Shown here: positions 6,127 to 14,377 of the stretch, one piece after another
Layout: each line of letters starts with the position of its first letter
Numbering within the stretch: the first letter of the stretch is position 1
Translations under genes and position numbers: made by a program
Notes under the pieces: model-generated
The model's database searches: none
Told to the model about the DNA's origin: nothing
What the model saw: only the letters and a program-made list of their open reading frames with translations
NCBI GenBank assembly: GCA_947490035.1
Contig: CANLGS010000012.1
Location: forward strand, 1 to 17,597
Reading direction: 5' to 3'
Length of the DNA stretch: 17,597 nucleotides
From: Gemmataceae bacterium
GTDB lineage: Bacteria > Planctomycetota > Planctomycetia > Gemmatales > Gemmataceae

Positions 6127-6576
6127 TTATTCGCGTGCTTCAAACCGCTCGCGTGCCAACGGCCCGTCGAACCCGTCGGCCCACAACTGAAACTCGTAGA
6201 TACCGGTACCCGCGAGAAAGATGTTCGAGATCTTCAGCCCGTAGCACTCGACGTAATTCTCGCCCGGAATCGCGATCTCCCACGGCCCGTAATCTCTCAG
6301 GCTCTGTTCGACTTCTTCGCCCTCGGCAACCACGATCTCGATTAAGCGAACGCGGACGATGTACTCTCCCGGTGCTCCGTGGAGTTGAGCGTACAAGAAC
6401 AGCCAGGGCAACCGGTATGGGTAGCCGTCCGGAGCGCGAATATGCACAACGACCCGACTGAGCGTATAGCCGCAGTCCGCGTTGGTGTTATCGTACCACA
6501 AGGTGTGGCACGCGATCAAATTGGAACAGACGAGGTAGCGCTCCCCGTCTGCTCCGTTCGGGTCGTATTCGTCCAC
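6127..6576 (-). CDS. Small beta-rich hypothetical protein, 149 aa (GTG start)
   Basis: The start is GTG 6576, chosen because GGAGGAA (6582-6588) lies 5 nt upstream. The product begins (M)DEYDPNGADGERYLVCSN and has alternating hydrophobic patterns typical of a beta-sandwich: YTLSRVVVHIRAPDG, LPWLFLYAQLHGAPGEYIVR, VRLIEIVV, GLKISNIFLAGTGIYEFQLW. The end resembles small uncharacterised immunoglobulin-like families such as DUF6941, in which a final GxYxFxLxxDG strand is usual. This is a weak, memory-based match. There is no signal peptide. It lies 50 nt after the BNR gene and 28 nt before the 161-aa gene, as expected of an operon. The function is unknown. Confidence 0.85.
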   Translation of the reverse strand: MDEYDPNGADGERYLVCSNLIACHTLWYDNTNADCGYTLSRVVVHIRAPDGYPYRLPWLFLYAQLHGAPGEYIVRVRLIEIVVAEGEEVEQSLRDYGPWEIAIPGENYVECYGLKISNIFLAGTGIYEFQLWADGFDGPLARERFEARE

Positions 6577-6581
6577 AGACT

Positions 6582-6588
6582 TTCCTCC
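6582..6588 (-). promoter_or_regulatory. Ribosome binding site for a GTG-start gene
   Basis: GGAGGAA on the minus strand lies 5 nt before GTG 6576. It is one of the strongest Shine-Dalgarno matches in the window and decides the start of the 149-aa gene, which has no ATG nearby. Confidence 0.75.
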
Positions 6589-6626
6589 ACGGTTGCCTCT
6601 CGCTCGCCTTCGGCTTGCGGCTCACT

Positions 6627-9254
6627 TCACTCGTCCGCGCCCTTCTCTACCGCCAGTTCCTTCACCGTCACCTTCTGCGATTGCGCCACGTCGCCGGCTT
6701 TCAGCGTGATCGTGTACTCGCCTGCTTCCTTCACGTCGAACACGTGCCGGTCCAGACCGGCGGTGTCGCGGCCCAGGTACACGCCCACGCGCTTGCCCTT
6801 CGCGTCGGTGCATGTCACCTCGACCTTCCCCACGCTCTTCGCCGTCGTGAGGAAGGACACGGGAATGCCGCTCGGCGGGTTCGGCGCCTTGAAGCCGGCC
6901 GCCGGCGCCACCGCGCGCGCCGCCGGCTTGGAAAGGTACGCGGGCTTGACCGCGAACAGGTGCGCGTCGGCCTTCAGCACGTCTGCCGTGAGTTGCTCCA
7001 GCGGGGCGATGTCCATTACCCAGATGCCGCGACCGTGCGTGCCGATCACCAGTTCGCGCTCCCGCGGGTGAATTACGAGGTCATCGACGCGGACCGCTGC
7101 GGGCAGGCCGCTCTTGGTGACGTGGTGCCACTTCGTGCCGCCGTCGAAGGTGACGTACAGCCCCAACTCCGTCCCCGCGAACAGCACGTCCTTGTCCTTC
7201 GACGACTGCCGCACCACGCCGACCACCGCGCCGGCCGGCAGGTTGTTCGCGAGCGGCTTCCACGTCTCGCCGTGGTCCGCGGTCACGAAGATGTACGGCT
7301 TGAAGTCGTCGTTGCGGTGCCGGTCGATGGCGACCATCGCGGCGCCGGCGGCGAAGTGCGAACACTCGATCTTCGCGACCGCGCGAGCCTTCGGGCCGGG
7401 CAGTTTGTCGCTCACGTCGGTCCACTCCTTGCCGCCGTCCTTCGTCACCCACAGCTTGCCGTCGTCGGTGCCGGCCCACAGCACGCCGGCCTTCAACGGC
7501 GACTCCGCCAGCGCGAGGACCGTGTGACCCGAAGGGGCCAGACCTTCCTTCGGTGCCGCGCTCAGGTCGGCGCTGATCTTCTCCCACGTGTCCCCGCGAT
7601 TGGTCGATTTGAAGACGAACTGCGAGGCGTAGTAGAGCGTCTTCGGGTCGTGCGGCGAAAGTAGGATGGGCGCGTTCCAGTTGTACCGGTTCGCGGTGCC
7701 CGCCCCCGCCTTCGGCGCCGGCGGGCGGATCGCCTTCGTCGTCGGTCCCTTCGCCCCGCCGCGCAAGCTCACGCGGGTGAGGCCGCCGTACTGACTTTCG
7801 ACGTACACCGTGTCCGGGTCGGTCGGGTCCACCGCGGCCTGGAAGCCGTCGGCGCCGAGCAGCCGGCGCCAGTCGGCGAGGGTCACGCCGTCGGCGAAGT
7901 GCGTCGCGGTCGGCCCGCCCCAACTGCCGTTATCTTGAAGCCCGCCGTACACGCGGTAAGGCGTGCGCATGTCCACGCCGACGCCGTAGAACTGGCTGAC
8001 GACGAAGCCGCGGTGCGCGGCGAACGTCGCGCCGCCGTCCTTCGACGAGTACAGCCCGCCGTCGTTGCCGACGATGACGTGCTTCGAGTCCTTCGGGTTA
8101 ACCCACAGCGCGTGCTGGTCGGCGTGGATGGTTTGCCCGATGGTCTTGAAGATCAGTCCGCCGTCGGCGGAGGTCTGGAGCGTCACGCCGAGGACGTACA
8201 GCCGCTTCTCGTCGCTCGGATCGACGCGAATCTGACCGTAGTAGAACGGCCGCGGCACGATGTCGTTGATCTTCTTCCACGTCTCGCCCTTGTCCGCCGA
8301 ACGGAACACGCCGCCGGTTTCGACCTTGCCCGGCGTGCCGGGCTTGCCGTCCTTCGTCACGGGTGTCGCCGCTTGTCCGGCGTTCGAGAGCGCGCCGACC
8401 GTGTCGCCCGTCTGCACGATGGCGAACACGACGTTCGGATCCTTGCGGTAGATCGCCAGCCCGCAGCGGCCGTAGGCGCCTTCGGGCAACCCGCCCTTCA
8501 TCTTCTCCCACGTCTTGCCGGCGTCGGTCGTCTTGAACAGCCCGCCGGTCGCGCCGGTCTGCGTGCGCGGGCTGCCGCCGGAGAACGCGGCGCGGCGAAC
8601 CGGCCACGCGGCGGCGTAGAGCGTGTCCGGGTCGGCCGGGTCCATCTGCACGTCCACGAACCCGGTGCTGTTGTCGATGAACTTGCTCTTCTCCCACGTC
8701 TTGCCGCCGTCGGTCGTCTTGAACAGCCCGCGCTCAGCGTTCGGCCCCCAGAAGTGCCCGACCGCCGCGACATACGCGATGTCGGGGTTCTTCGGATGCA
8801 CCGCGATGCGGCCGATGTGGTGCGCGTCCTTCAGCCCGCACGCGGTCCACGTCTTGCCGCCGTCGGTGGTCTTGTAGACGCCGCTCCCCCACGACACCGA
8901 GTTCCGCGGGTTGCCCTCGCCGGTGCCGACGTACACCACCTCCGGCTTGCCCTGGCACAGGTCGATGGCGCCGATGCACTGCGTCGGCTGGTCGTCGAAG
9001 ATGGGCTTGAGCGTGGTGCCGCCGTCGGTGGTCTTCCACACGCCGCCGCCGGCGGTGGCGACGTAGTACGCGTCGGGGTTGCTCTCGACGACCGCGAGTT
9101 CGGTGACGCGGCCGCCCATGTTGGCGGGGCCAATGCACCGCGCCGACAGCCCGGTAAGGATAGGTTCGTACCGGTCCGCTTGCGCGAGCGCGACCGGCGC
9201 GGCGAACAGTACGAGCGCGACGGCCGCGCCCCGCGCGAGGAGCGAAAGCGACAT
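6627..9254 (-). CDS. Secreted Asp-box/BNR (VPS10/sortilin-like) beta-propeller protein
   Basis: The product has 875 aa. Start ATG 9254 has GGAG 8 nt upstream and opens a signal peptide (MSLSLLARGAAVALVLFAAP...ALAQA). The longer frame to 9446 would read through a palindromic repeat and is rejected. About ten Asp-box units of the form xxxTxDGGxTW are visible (VWKTTDGGTT, VYKTTDGGKTW, LFKTTDGGKTW, LFKTTDAGKTW, VFRSADKGETW, LYSSKDGGATF, VFKSTNRGDTW, LWVTKDGGKEW, IFVTADHGETW, LYVTFDGGTKW). IGTHGRGIWVMD closes the propeller region, as in VPS10/sortilin-type bacterial proteins. The C-terminal ~100 residues look like a beta-sandwich (KVEVTCTDAKGKRVGVYLG, AGEYTITLKAG). It probably acts in the periplasm or outside the cell, binding or hydrolysing glycans or binding protein; catalysis cannot be read from sequence. 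It is first in a possible operon with the variable FGE-fold genes. Confidence 0.93.
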   Translation of the reverse strand: MSLSLLARGAAVALVLFAAPVALAQADRYEPILTGLSARCIGPANMGGRVTELAVVESNPDAYYVATAGGGVWKTTDGGTTLKPIFDDQPTQCIGAIDLCQGKPEVVYVGTGEGNPRNSVSWGSGVYKTTDGGKTWTACGLKDAHHIGRIAVHPKNPDIAYVAAVGHFWGPNAERGLFKTTDGGKTWEKSKFIDNSTGFVDVQMDPADPDTLYAAAWPVRRAAFSGGSPRTQTGATGGLFKTTDAGKTWEKMKGGLPEGAYGRCGLAIYRKDPNVVFAIVQTGDTVGALSNAGQAATPVTKDGKPGTPGKVETGGVFRSADKGETWKKINDIVPRPFYYGQIRVDPSDEKRLYVLGVTLQTSADGGLIFKTIGQTIHADQHALWVNPKDSKHVIVGNDGGLYSSKDGGATFAAHRGFVVSQFYGVGVDMRTPYRVYGGLQDNGSWGGPTATHFADGVTLADWRRLLGADGFQAAVDPTDPDTVYVESQYGGLTRVSLRGGAKGPTTKAIRPPAPKAGAGTANRYNWNAPILLSPHDPKTLYYASQFVFKSTNRGDTWEKISADLSAAPKEGLAPSGHTVLALAESPLKAGVLWAGTDDGKLWVTKDGGKEWTDVSDKLPGPKARAVAKIECSHFAAGAAMVAIDRHRNDDFKPYIFVTADHGETWKPLANNLPAGAVVGVVRQSSKDKDVLFAGTELGLYVTFDGGTKWHHVTKSGLPAAVRVDDLVIHPRERELVIGTHGRGIWVMDIAPLEQLTADVLKADAHLFAVKPAYLSKPAARAVAPAAGFKAPNPPSGIPVSFLTTAKSVGKVEVTCTDAKGKRVGVYLGRDTAGLDRHVFDVKEAGEYTITLKAGDVAQSQKVTVKELAVEKGADE

Positions 9255-9352
9255 GAGCGAATCTCCGAACGGGCGGTGAGAAACGGACGAGTGGTGGAGG
9301 ATACTCAGACGGGAAGCGTCTGGGTACGAGAAATGTGAAGGAGCGCAGCTTT

Positions 9353-9469
9353 GTTTAGCGGCAACCCCGAAGGGGTGCGCGCCCTTTCCAGCGCACGCGC
9401 CGCGCGTCACTTGCTTTCGCAATCTTGCTGCGCGTGCGCCGCGCAACCCCTTCGGGGTTGCCGCTAAAC
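9353..9469. repeat. Long inverted repeat between the BNR gene and the Dabb gene
   Basis: The arms 9353-9376 and 9446-9469 are perfect 24-bp complements (GTTTAGCGGCAACCCCGAAG plus GGGT, and its reverse). Each arm contains a small palindrome, ACCCC-GAA-GGGGT. Inside lies the second copy of the hairpin element (9391-9439). The repeat fills much of the 226-nt gap between the Dabb gene stop and the BNR start, and is probably in the BNR upstream region. Confidence 0.9.
9391..9439 (-). repeat. Hairpin element upstream of the BNR gene, copy 2 (GNRA-loop core)
   Basis: The outer arms GCGCACGCGC (9391-9400) and GCGCGTGCGC (9430-9439) pair over 10 bp. The core 9401-9430 matches the thrS-upstream copy at 28 of 30 positions. 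The two differences fall in the tetraloop: GAAA here, GCGA there, on the minus strand. Both fit GNRA. The outer stem differs in sequence from copy 1 yet still pairs. Confidence 0.7.
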
Positions 9470-9480
9470 GTCACACCACG

Positions 9481-10167
9481 TCACGGCGCCGGCTTCTTCG
9501 ACTCGAAGTCGTACACCACCGGCGCCTCCCACTTCTTCAGGTGCTTGTCGGCGAACTTGGTGTGAACCGTGTCGTTCAGGTACGTCTTCAGCCCGGCCGC
9601 GTCGTCGAACAGGAACACCAGCGCCACCGTGTAGTCGGGCGCGGCCTCCGCCGTCGTGCTCTTCGCGGACGGCTTGCCGGCCCACACGCCGCGCACCGTC
9701 TTGATCTTCGACAACTGCGAGTAAGTCTCGTCGATCAGCAGTTGCGGTTCGGTCGTGGGCGAATCGGTCTTCAGCTTCAGCACCACGACGTGAACCAGCC
9801 CGGCCCCGCGGTAGCCGTCGATGGCCGTCTGGAGCGCCTTGAGCGCCTTGTCGTCCTTCCCGTCGTCGATCTTCTCCTTCTTGATGACCGCCTCCAGCCG
9901 GTTGTTCTCCGCTTGAAGCTTGGCGTTCTGGTTCTTCAGTTGGAGCGCGTCGTTCTTGATCGCGTTGTACTGCTGCGCCGCCTGGTTAAATTCCTGCTGT
10001 GCGGCCTTGAGTTGCTTCTCGAGCGCGGAGACCTGCTTCTCCAGCGACGCGACGGTGGGCGCGTCCTTCTTGTCCTTCTTGTCCTGGGCGCCGACCGGGT
10101 CGCCGCGCTGGGCGACCAGCAGACACGACGCGCCGAACAGGAGCGCGCACACGGCGATGCGGGACAT
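9481..10167 (-). CDS. Exported coiled-coil protein with C-terminal Dabb (stress-responsive A/B barrel) domain
   Basis: The product has 228 aa. Start ATG 10167 has GAGG 8 nt upstream; the GTG at 10209 is less likely. A signal peptide is seen (MSRIAVCALLFGASCLLVAQ). A Lys/Asp-rich stretch (DKKDKKDAP) follows, then a coiled coil at about residues 37-100 (SLEKQVSALEKQLKAAQQEF, KNQNAKLQAENNRLEAVIKK). The C-terminal ~105 residues fit the Dabb ferredoxin-like fold: GLVHVVVLKLKTD, a helix with TYSQLSKIKTVRGVWAGKP, DYTVALVFLFDDAAGLKTYL, and HTKFADKHLKKWEAPVVYDF. Dabb proteins are usually small, dimeric and without a signal sequence; this one is exported and carries its own oligomerisation helix. The exact role is unknown. 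It lies 72 nt after pdxA and may be co-transcribed. Confidence 0.9.
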   Translation of the reverse strand: MSRIAVCALLFGASCLLVAQRGDPVGAQDKKDKKDAPTVASLEKQVSALEKQLKAAQQEFNQAAQQYNAIKNDALQLKNQNAKLQAENNRLEAVIKKEKIDDGKDDKALKALQTAIDGYRGAGLVHVVVLKLKTDSPTTEPQLLIDETYSQLSKIKTVRGVWAGKPSAKSTTAEAAPDYTVALVFLFDDAAGLKTYLNDTVHTKFADKHLKKWEAPVVYDFESKKPAP

Positions 10168-10239
10168 GACGAATACCTCGCGAGTGAAACGGACACGTGA
10201 CTTCGACACTTTAACACCCCATGAGACGCGGAGGTTCGG

Positions 10240-11199
<960 letters not shown>

Positions 11200-11213
11200 G
11201 AGCAGGTCGTTCC

Positions 11214-11241
11214 TTGCGGGCGGGACCGCGCGGGTTAGAAT
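11214..11241 (+). promoter_or_regulatory. Possible promoter for the acyltransferase gene
   Basis: TAGAAT (11236-11241) is a good -10 match, with TTGCGG (11214-11219) 16 bp upstream as a weak -35. It lies in the 104-bp divergent region, and transcription would begin about 50-55 bp before the ATG at 11304. No experimental support. Confidence 0.35.
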
Positions 11242-11264
11242 GCCCGCTATTGTACGAACGCACT

Positions 11265-11284
11265 CGGAGGGCTTACGCCCTCCG
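11265..11284. repeat. Hairpin in the leader of the acyltransferase gene
   Basis: CGGAGGGC (11265-11272) and GCCCTCCG (11277-11284) pair over 8 bp with a TTAC loop. CTCGCCTT follows at 11285-11292 and recurs as CGCTCGCCTT near 6601-6610. The hairpin ends 19 nt before the start codon. From memory, this GGGC-TTAC-GCCC type is a frequent planctomycete intergenic motif. Confidence 0.7.
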
Positions 11285-11303
11285 CTCGCCTTCTGGGAAT
11301 CCC

Positions 11304-12485
11304 ATGTCGTCACCCTCCCCCGCACCGGCGCGCGTCGCGTCCGTGGACGCGTACCGCGGCTTCGTCATGCTGCTGATGCTCGCCGAGGTGCTGAACCTGC
11401 GGCGGATGGGGAAGAACTTCCCCGGCGACGCGTTCTGGGAGTTCCTCGCGTTCCACCAGGACCACGTCGCCTGGCGCGGGTGTTCGCTGCACGACCTGAT
11501 CCAGCCGTCGTTCTCGTTCCTCGTGGGGGTTGCACTGCCGTTCTCGCTGCTGTCGCGCGCCGGCCGCGCGGAACCGCTGTGGCTGGGCTGGCGGCACGCG
11601 GTCTGGCGCGCGGCTCTGCTTATCGCGCTCGGCGTGTTCCTGCGCTCGATGGGCAAACCGCAAACGAACTTCACCTTTGAAGACACGCTCTCGCAGATCG
11701 GCCTCGGCTACGTGTTCCTCTACGGCCTGGGCCGGCTGCGCCCGCGGTGGCAGTGGCTCGCGTTCGGCGCGCTCCTCGTCGGCTACTGGCTCGCGTTCGC
11801 GGCGTACCCGCTGCCGCCCGCGGACTTCAACTACAAGGCGGTGAACGGCTTGCCCGCCGAACAGCGGCCGACCGGGCTCGCGGCGCACTGGGACAAGAAC
11901 ACCAACGCGGCGTGGGCGTTCGACGTGTGGTTCCTGAACCAGTTCCCGCGCGAATCGCCGTTCACGCACAACCGCGGCGGGTACGCGACGCTCAGCTTCA
12001 TTCCCACGCTCGCGACGATGGTCCTCGGCCTGCTCGCGGGCGGGTGGCTGCGAACCCCGACCGCGCCGCGCGCGAAGATCAAACGGTTCGTCGCGGTGGG
12101 AATCGCGCTGCTCGCGTCCGGCTACCTGCTCGACGCGACCGGAACCTGCCCGAACGTGAAGCGCATCTGGACGCCCGCATGGGTGCTGTTCAGCGGCGGG
12201 TGGTGCTTTCTCCTGCTCGCCATGTTCGCGGCGCTGCTCGATACCGGGTTACCGGGCGGGTGGGCGTTCCCGTTGAAGGTGATCGGCGCGAACTCGATCG
12301 CGGCCTACGTCGGCGAACACCTCATCAAGGGGTTCCTGGTGGAGTCGTTCAAAATCCACTTCGGCGCGAGCGTGTTCGCCCAGTTCGGGCGGTACGAACC
12401 GCTCGTCGGCGGCCTCGTGCTGCTGACGGTGTTCTGGCTCATTTTGTTGTGGATGTACCGCGGCAAGGTGTTCGTGCGGATTTGA
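11304..12485 (+). CDS. DUF5009/NagX-like membrane acyltransferase
   Basis: The product has 393 aa and about ten hydrophobic segments. The start at ATG 11304 ([20 protein letters not shown]) matches family N-termini; a longer frame from 11214 would include the leader hairpin. The ribosome site is weak (GGGAAT). Family features visible are [17 protein letters not shown] in helix 1, [20 protein letters not shown] (helix 2, with the conserved H-D-L-I-Q-P), RRAALL-type helices such as [16 protein letters not shown], and a C-terminal [14 protein letters not shown]. These are shared by the DUF5009/COG4299 group related to heparan-alpha-glucosaminide N-acetyltransferase and NagX, which are thought to acetylate amino sugars across the membrane. 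The substrate here is not known. It is convergent with the WD40 gene; a palindrome lies between them. Confidence 0.9.
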   Translation: MSSPSPAPARVASVDAYRGFVMLLMLAEVLNLRRMGKNFPGDAFWEFLAFHQDHVAWRGCSLHDLIQPSFSFLVGVALPFSLLSRAGRAEPLWLGWRHAVWRAALLIALGVFLRSMGKPQTNFTFEDTLSQIGLGYVFLYGLGRLRPRWQWLAFGALLVGYWLAFAAYPLPPADFNYKAVNGLPAEQRPTGLAAHWDKNTNAAWAFDVWFLNQFPRESPFTHNRGGYATLSFIPTLATMVLGLLAGGWLRTPTAPRAKIKRFVAVGIALLASGYLLDATGTCPNVKRIWTPAWVLFSGGWCFLLLAMFAALLDTGLPGGWAFPLKVIGANSIAAYVGEHLIKGFLVESFKIHFGASVFAQFGRYEPLVGGLVLLTVFWLILLWMYRGKVFVRI

Positions 12486-12511
12486 GAGCAGCCTGCCACT
12501 CCGTGGCGGTT
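12484..12511 (+). repeat. Half copy of the 17.5-kb palindromic repeat, overlapping a stop codon
   Basis: It matches 17499-17526 at 24 of 28 positions (GAGAG..GCC.GCCA.TCCGTGGCGGTT). It begins inside the TGA of the acyltransferase gene. It carries the small palindrome of that repeat (GCCACTCCGTGGC). Confidence 0.65.
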
Positions 12512-12523
12512 TTCTGTTTTACT

Positions 12524-12598
12524 TCTTGTGGCACAGACATTCCTGTCTGTGTCCTTCGAGGGGCCAGCCGCACAGACAGGAATGTCTGTGCCACAAGA
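12524..12598. repeat. Nested inverted repeat between convergent genes
   Basis: The arms 12524-12551 and 12571-12598 are perfect 28-bp complements with a 19-nt loop. Each arm is itself a hairpin: CACAGACA-TTCC-TGTCTGTG on the left and the complementary loop GGAA on the right. It sits between the 3' ends of two convergent genes (12485 and 12637), where a bidirectional terminator would be useful. No T-run follows. It resembles dispersed planctomycete repeats containing GGCACAGACATTCCTGTCTG. Confidence 0.9.
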
Positions 12599-12636
12599 GA
12601 AGACCGGTCGCGGAGTGACCGGACCACGACGAACGG

Positions 12637-13641
12637 TCAGCCGAGTTTATGCACCGTGATGCGGTTGTGGCCGACGCTGGTGATGAGGTCGCCGGCGGCG
12701 GAGATGGCGAAGTCGTGGACGTGCATCATCAACTTCTCCTGGCGCAGCGTCTTCTTGTTGGCCGGGTCGAAGAAGCACAGGAAGCCTTCGCCGGCGCCGC
12801 CGCCCGCGACGAGCCACGAGCCGTCCGGCGCCCACGCCAGCCGGTTCACCAGCCCGGCGAACTTGTCGCCGGGGAACTCGACCGTCTGCTTGCCCGCCTT
12901 CCAGTCGAACACCTCCACGCGCGCCTTGCCTTCGAGGTGGTCGATGTTGCCGACCTTCCCCATGCCGCCGACGGCGAGCGACTTGCCGTCCGGCGAGAAC
13001 GCGAGCGAGCGGATGCCGCCGATGGAGTGGAGCCGCTGCTGCTTGTCCCACGTGTACATGACCGGGGCTTCGCAGGTGCCGAGTTCCTTGCCGGTCTTCG
13101 CGTCCCACACGACGACGTGCCCGACCTTGTCGCCGGTCGCGAGCAGCGCGCCGTCCGCCGAAAACGCGACCGCGTACAGCATCGAGTTGAAGTCGTTGGG
13201 CGTCTTCTCCTTGTGGCCCTTGAGCGTGTGAACGATCTTGCCGGTCTTCGCGTCCCACACCTTGCACAGCATGTCGTCGGCGATACTCGCGACGAGCTTA
13301 CCGTCCGGCGACGCGATGACCTTGCGAATCCACTTCGCGTGCGCGTCGTCGGTGGTGCGGACCGTCTCGCCTTCCTCGGTGTCATACCACGTCAGTTTGC
13401 CGTCGTAACTGCCGCTGACGAGCGTGGTCCCCGCGAGCGCGACGCCGGTGACGTAGCTCTCGTGGGCGTACAGTTCCTTCGGCTCGAACTTCGCGGCGGC
13501 GAGGTCGGCGGCGTACACCTTGAAGTCGGAGCAGCCGAGGTACGCGGTGTCCGAGCCTTCGGCGCGAGCGACTGCGAACGTGATCGACGGGCGGGCGAAG
13601 TCCTTGACCGACTTCAGCGTATCCGGGTTGGGAGCTTTCAT
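12637..13641 (-). CDS. WD40-repeat beta-propeller protein
   Basis: The product has 334 aa and no signal peptide. Start ATG 13641 overlaps the stop of the upstream protease gene as ATGA; no Shine-Dalgarno is present, so translation is probably coupled. At least six WD-type blades are visible: VTGVALAGTTLVSGSYDGKL, a SPDGKLVASIADD blade ending CKVWDAKTGKIVHTLKGH, FSADGALLATGDKVGH with VVVWDAKTGKE, FSPDGKSLAVGG with VEVFDWKAGK, WAPDGSWLVAGGGAGEG, and VHDFAISAAGDLI. A cytoplasmic scaffold for protein interactions is likely; the partner is unknown. It is last in the minus-strand run that begins at 17381. Confidence 0.92.
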   Translation of the reverse strand: MKAPNPDTLKSVKDFARPSITFAVARAEGSDTAYLGCSDFKVYAADLAAAKFEPKELYAHESYVTGVALAGTTLVSGSYDGKLTWYDTEEGETVRTTDDAHAKWIRKVIASPDGKLVASIADDMLCKVWDAKTGKIVHTLKGHKEKTPNDFNSMLYAVAFSADGALLATGDKVGHVVVWDAKTGKELGTCEAPVMYTWDKQQRLHSIGGIRSLAFSPDGKSLAVGGMGKVGNIDHLEGKARVEVFDWKAGKQTVEFPGDKFAGLVNRLAWAPDGSWLVAGGGAGEGFLCFFDPANKKTLRQEKLMMHVHDFAISAAGDLITSVGHNRITVHKLG

Positions 13642-14057
13642 GGTTGAGACGTGGAGGTTGAGGTAGGTGGGTATCGGAACCAGAAGTCGGTGGCGTTGCC
13701 GCCGTATTCGGCCAGGCGGAGAATCGGCAAGCCGACAAGCCCCATGAAGTTCGGATCAGACGCAGCAACGCCGACCGAGAGGTTGTAGTTGGAGTACCCG
13801 TGAACGCGCTGTACCAGCCCGCACGCCGACATATCGATGTCGAGCCATCCACCGAGCATGAAACCCCAACTGCTGAAGTAACTCGACGCGATCCCGTGCG
13901 TAATCAGGTCGAACGCCGACTTACGGAGAACGATCGCGTCGTCGCTGCCGGTATCGACCATCAAATCGAATGTATGCGTCGTGCCGTCGGGTGCGCGGAA
14001 GTCGAGACGCATCCAGGCCCGCGGCGTCATGCCCCGATACGGGAATCGAAACTCCAT
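13638..14057 (-). CDS. Retropepsin-like aspartic protease family protein
   Basis: The product has 139 aa. Start ATG 14057 lies inside the preceding gene, with GGAGGGG a few bases upstream. The motif FDLMVDTGSDDAIVL has the catalytic D35-T-G-S of clan AA aspartic proteases, preceded by a beta strand (MRLDFRAPDG). Near the C-terminus MGLVGLPILRL matches the GLPxL segment that follows the second half of such folds. A single DTGS and this length fit a homodimeric, retropepsin-like enzyme. It has no signal peptide and so is presumably cytoplasmic. Its start overlaps the DUF5678-like gene by 31 nt and its stop overlaps the WD40 start by 4 nt, so the three are probably translated as a unit. The substrate is unknown. 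Confidence 0.85.
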   Translation of the reverse strand: MEFRFPYRGMTPRAWMRLDFRAPDGTTHTFDLMVDTGSDDAIVLRKSAFDLITHGIASSYFSSWGFMLGGWLDIDMSACGLVQRVHGYSNYNLSVGVAASDPNFMGLVGLPILRLAEYGGNATDFWFRYPPTSTSTSQP

Positions 14058-14329
14058 AGCCCCCTCCCCGCCGCGGCGATCGCAGTCATTCCAGGGAACG
14101 CCGCCTGACCGGGAATCGGATCCCCGGCCCGGTCGATCAGCGCCTCCATCCGGCCGATCCCAAGCGCGTCGAGTTTCTCCTGAAGTTTCTTGAAGTCCAC
14201 ATCATCGGCCACGATCTTCCCGCCGGCGATGGCGACGAACTGCCCAGGCGGGTAGCCCGCGTCGATGGTAGGTTTCTGTGCGTAAAACGCCGCCATGTGG
14301 GCGCAAGCCTGAGCCTCTTCGCGTGTCAT
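14027..14329 (-). CDS. Small DUF5678-like protein
   Basis: The product has 100 aa. Start ATG 14329 has GAGGA 7 nt upstream. Central segment YPPGQFVAIAGGKIVADDVD followed by FKKLQEKLDALGI fits the small DUF5678 type (a beta-hairpin with WVAI-like GGKIVA, then a helix); this is a memory-based match. The N-terminal REEAQACAHMAAFYAQKPTI is probably helical. It shares 31 nt with the protease gene in another frame. Small proteins of this kind next to aspartic-protease-like genes suggest a functional pair (partner, inhibitor or substrate), which is inference. It begins 48 nt after the DUF1501 stop. Confidence 0.78.
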   Translation of the reverse strand: MTREEAQACAHMAAFYAQKPTIDAGYPPGQFVAIAGGKIVADDVDFKKLQEKLDALGIGRMEALIDRAGDPIPGQAAFPGMTAIAAAGRGLWSFDSRIGA

Positions 14330-14377
14330 GTCGTTTCCTCGGGTATCGGGCGTCAGCCCAACATACCGCGCGGCGGG

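Noticed and set aside
5002..6345. 447-aa plus-strand frame opposite the FGE-fold and 161-aa genes
   Set aside because: It is antisense to three genes with good ribosome sites and recognisable or consistent products; its composition is typical of a shadow in high-GC DNA.
7899..9338. 479-aa plus-strand frame opposite the BNR gene
   Set aside because: It is antisense to a protein with a signal peptide and about ten Asp-box repeats; the repeats of that gene create the regular look of this frame.
12524..12598. CRISPR-like or transposon terminal repeats
   Set aside because: There is only one pair of arms, with no spacer array, no transposase and no target duplication. A REP-like palindrome explains it better.
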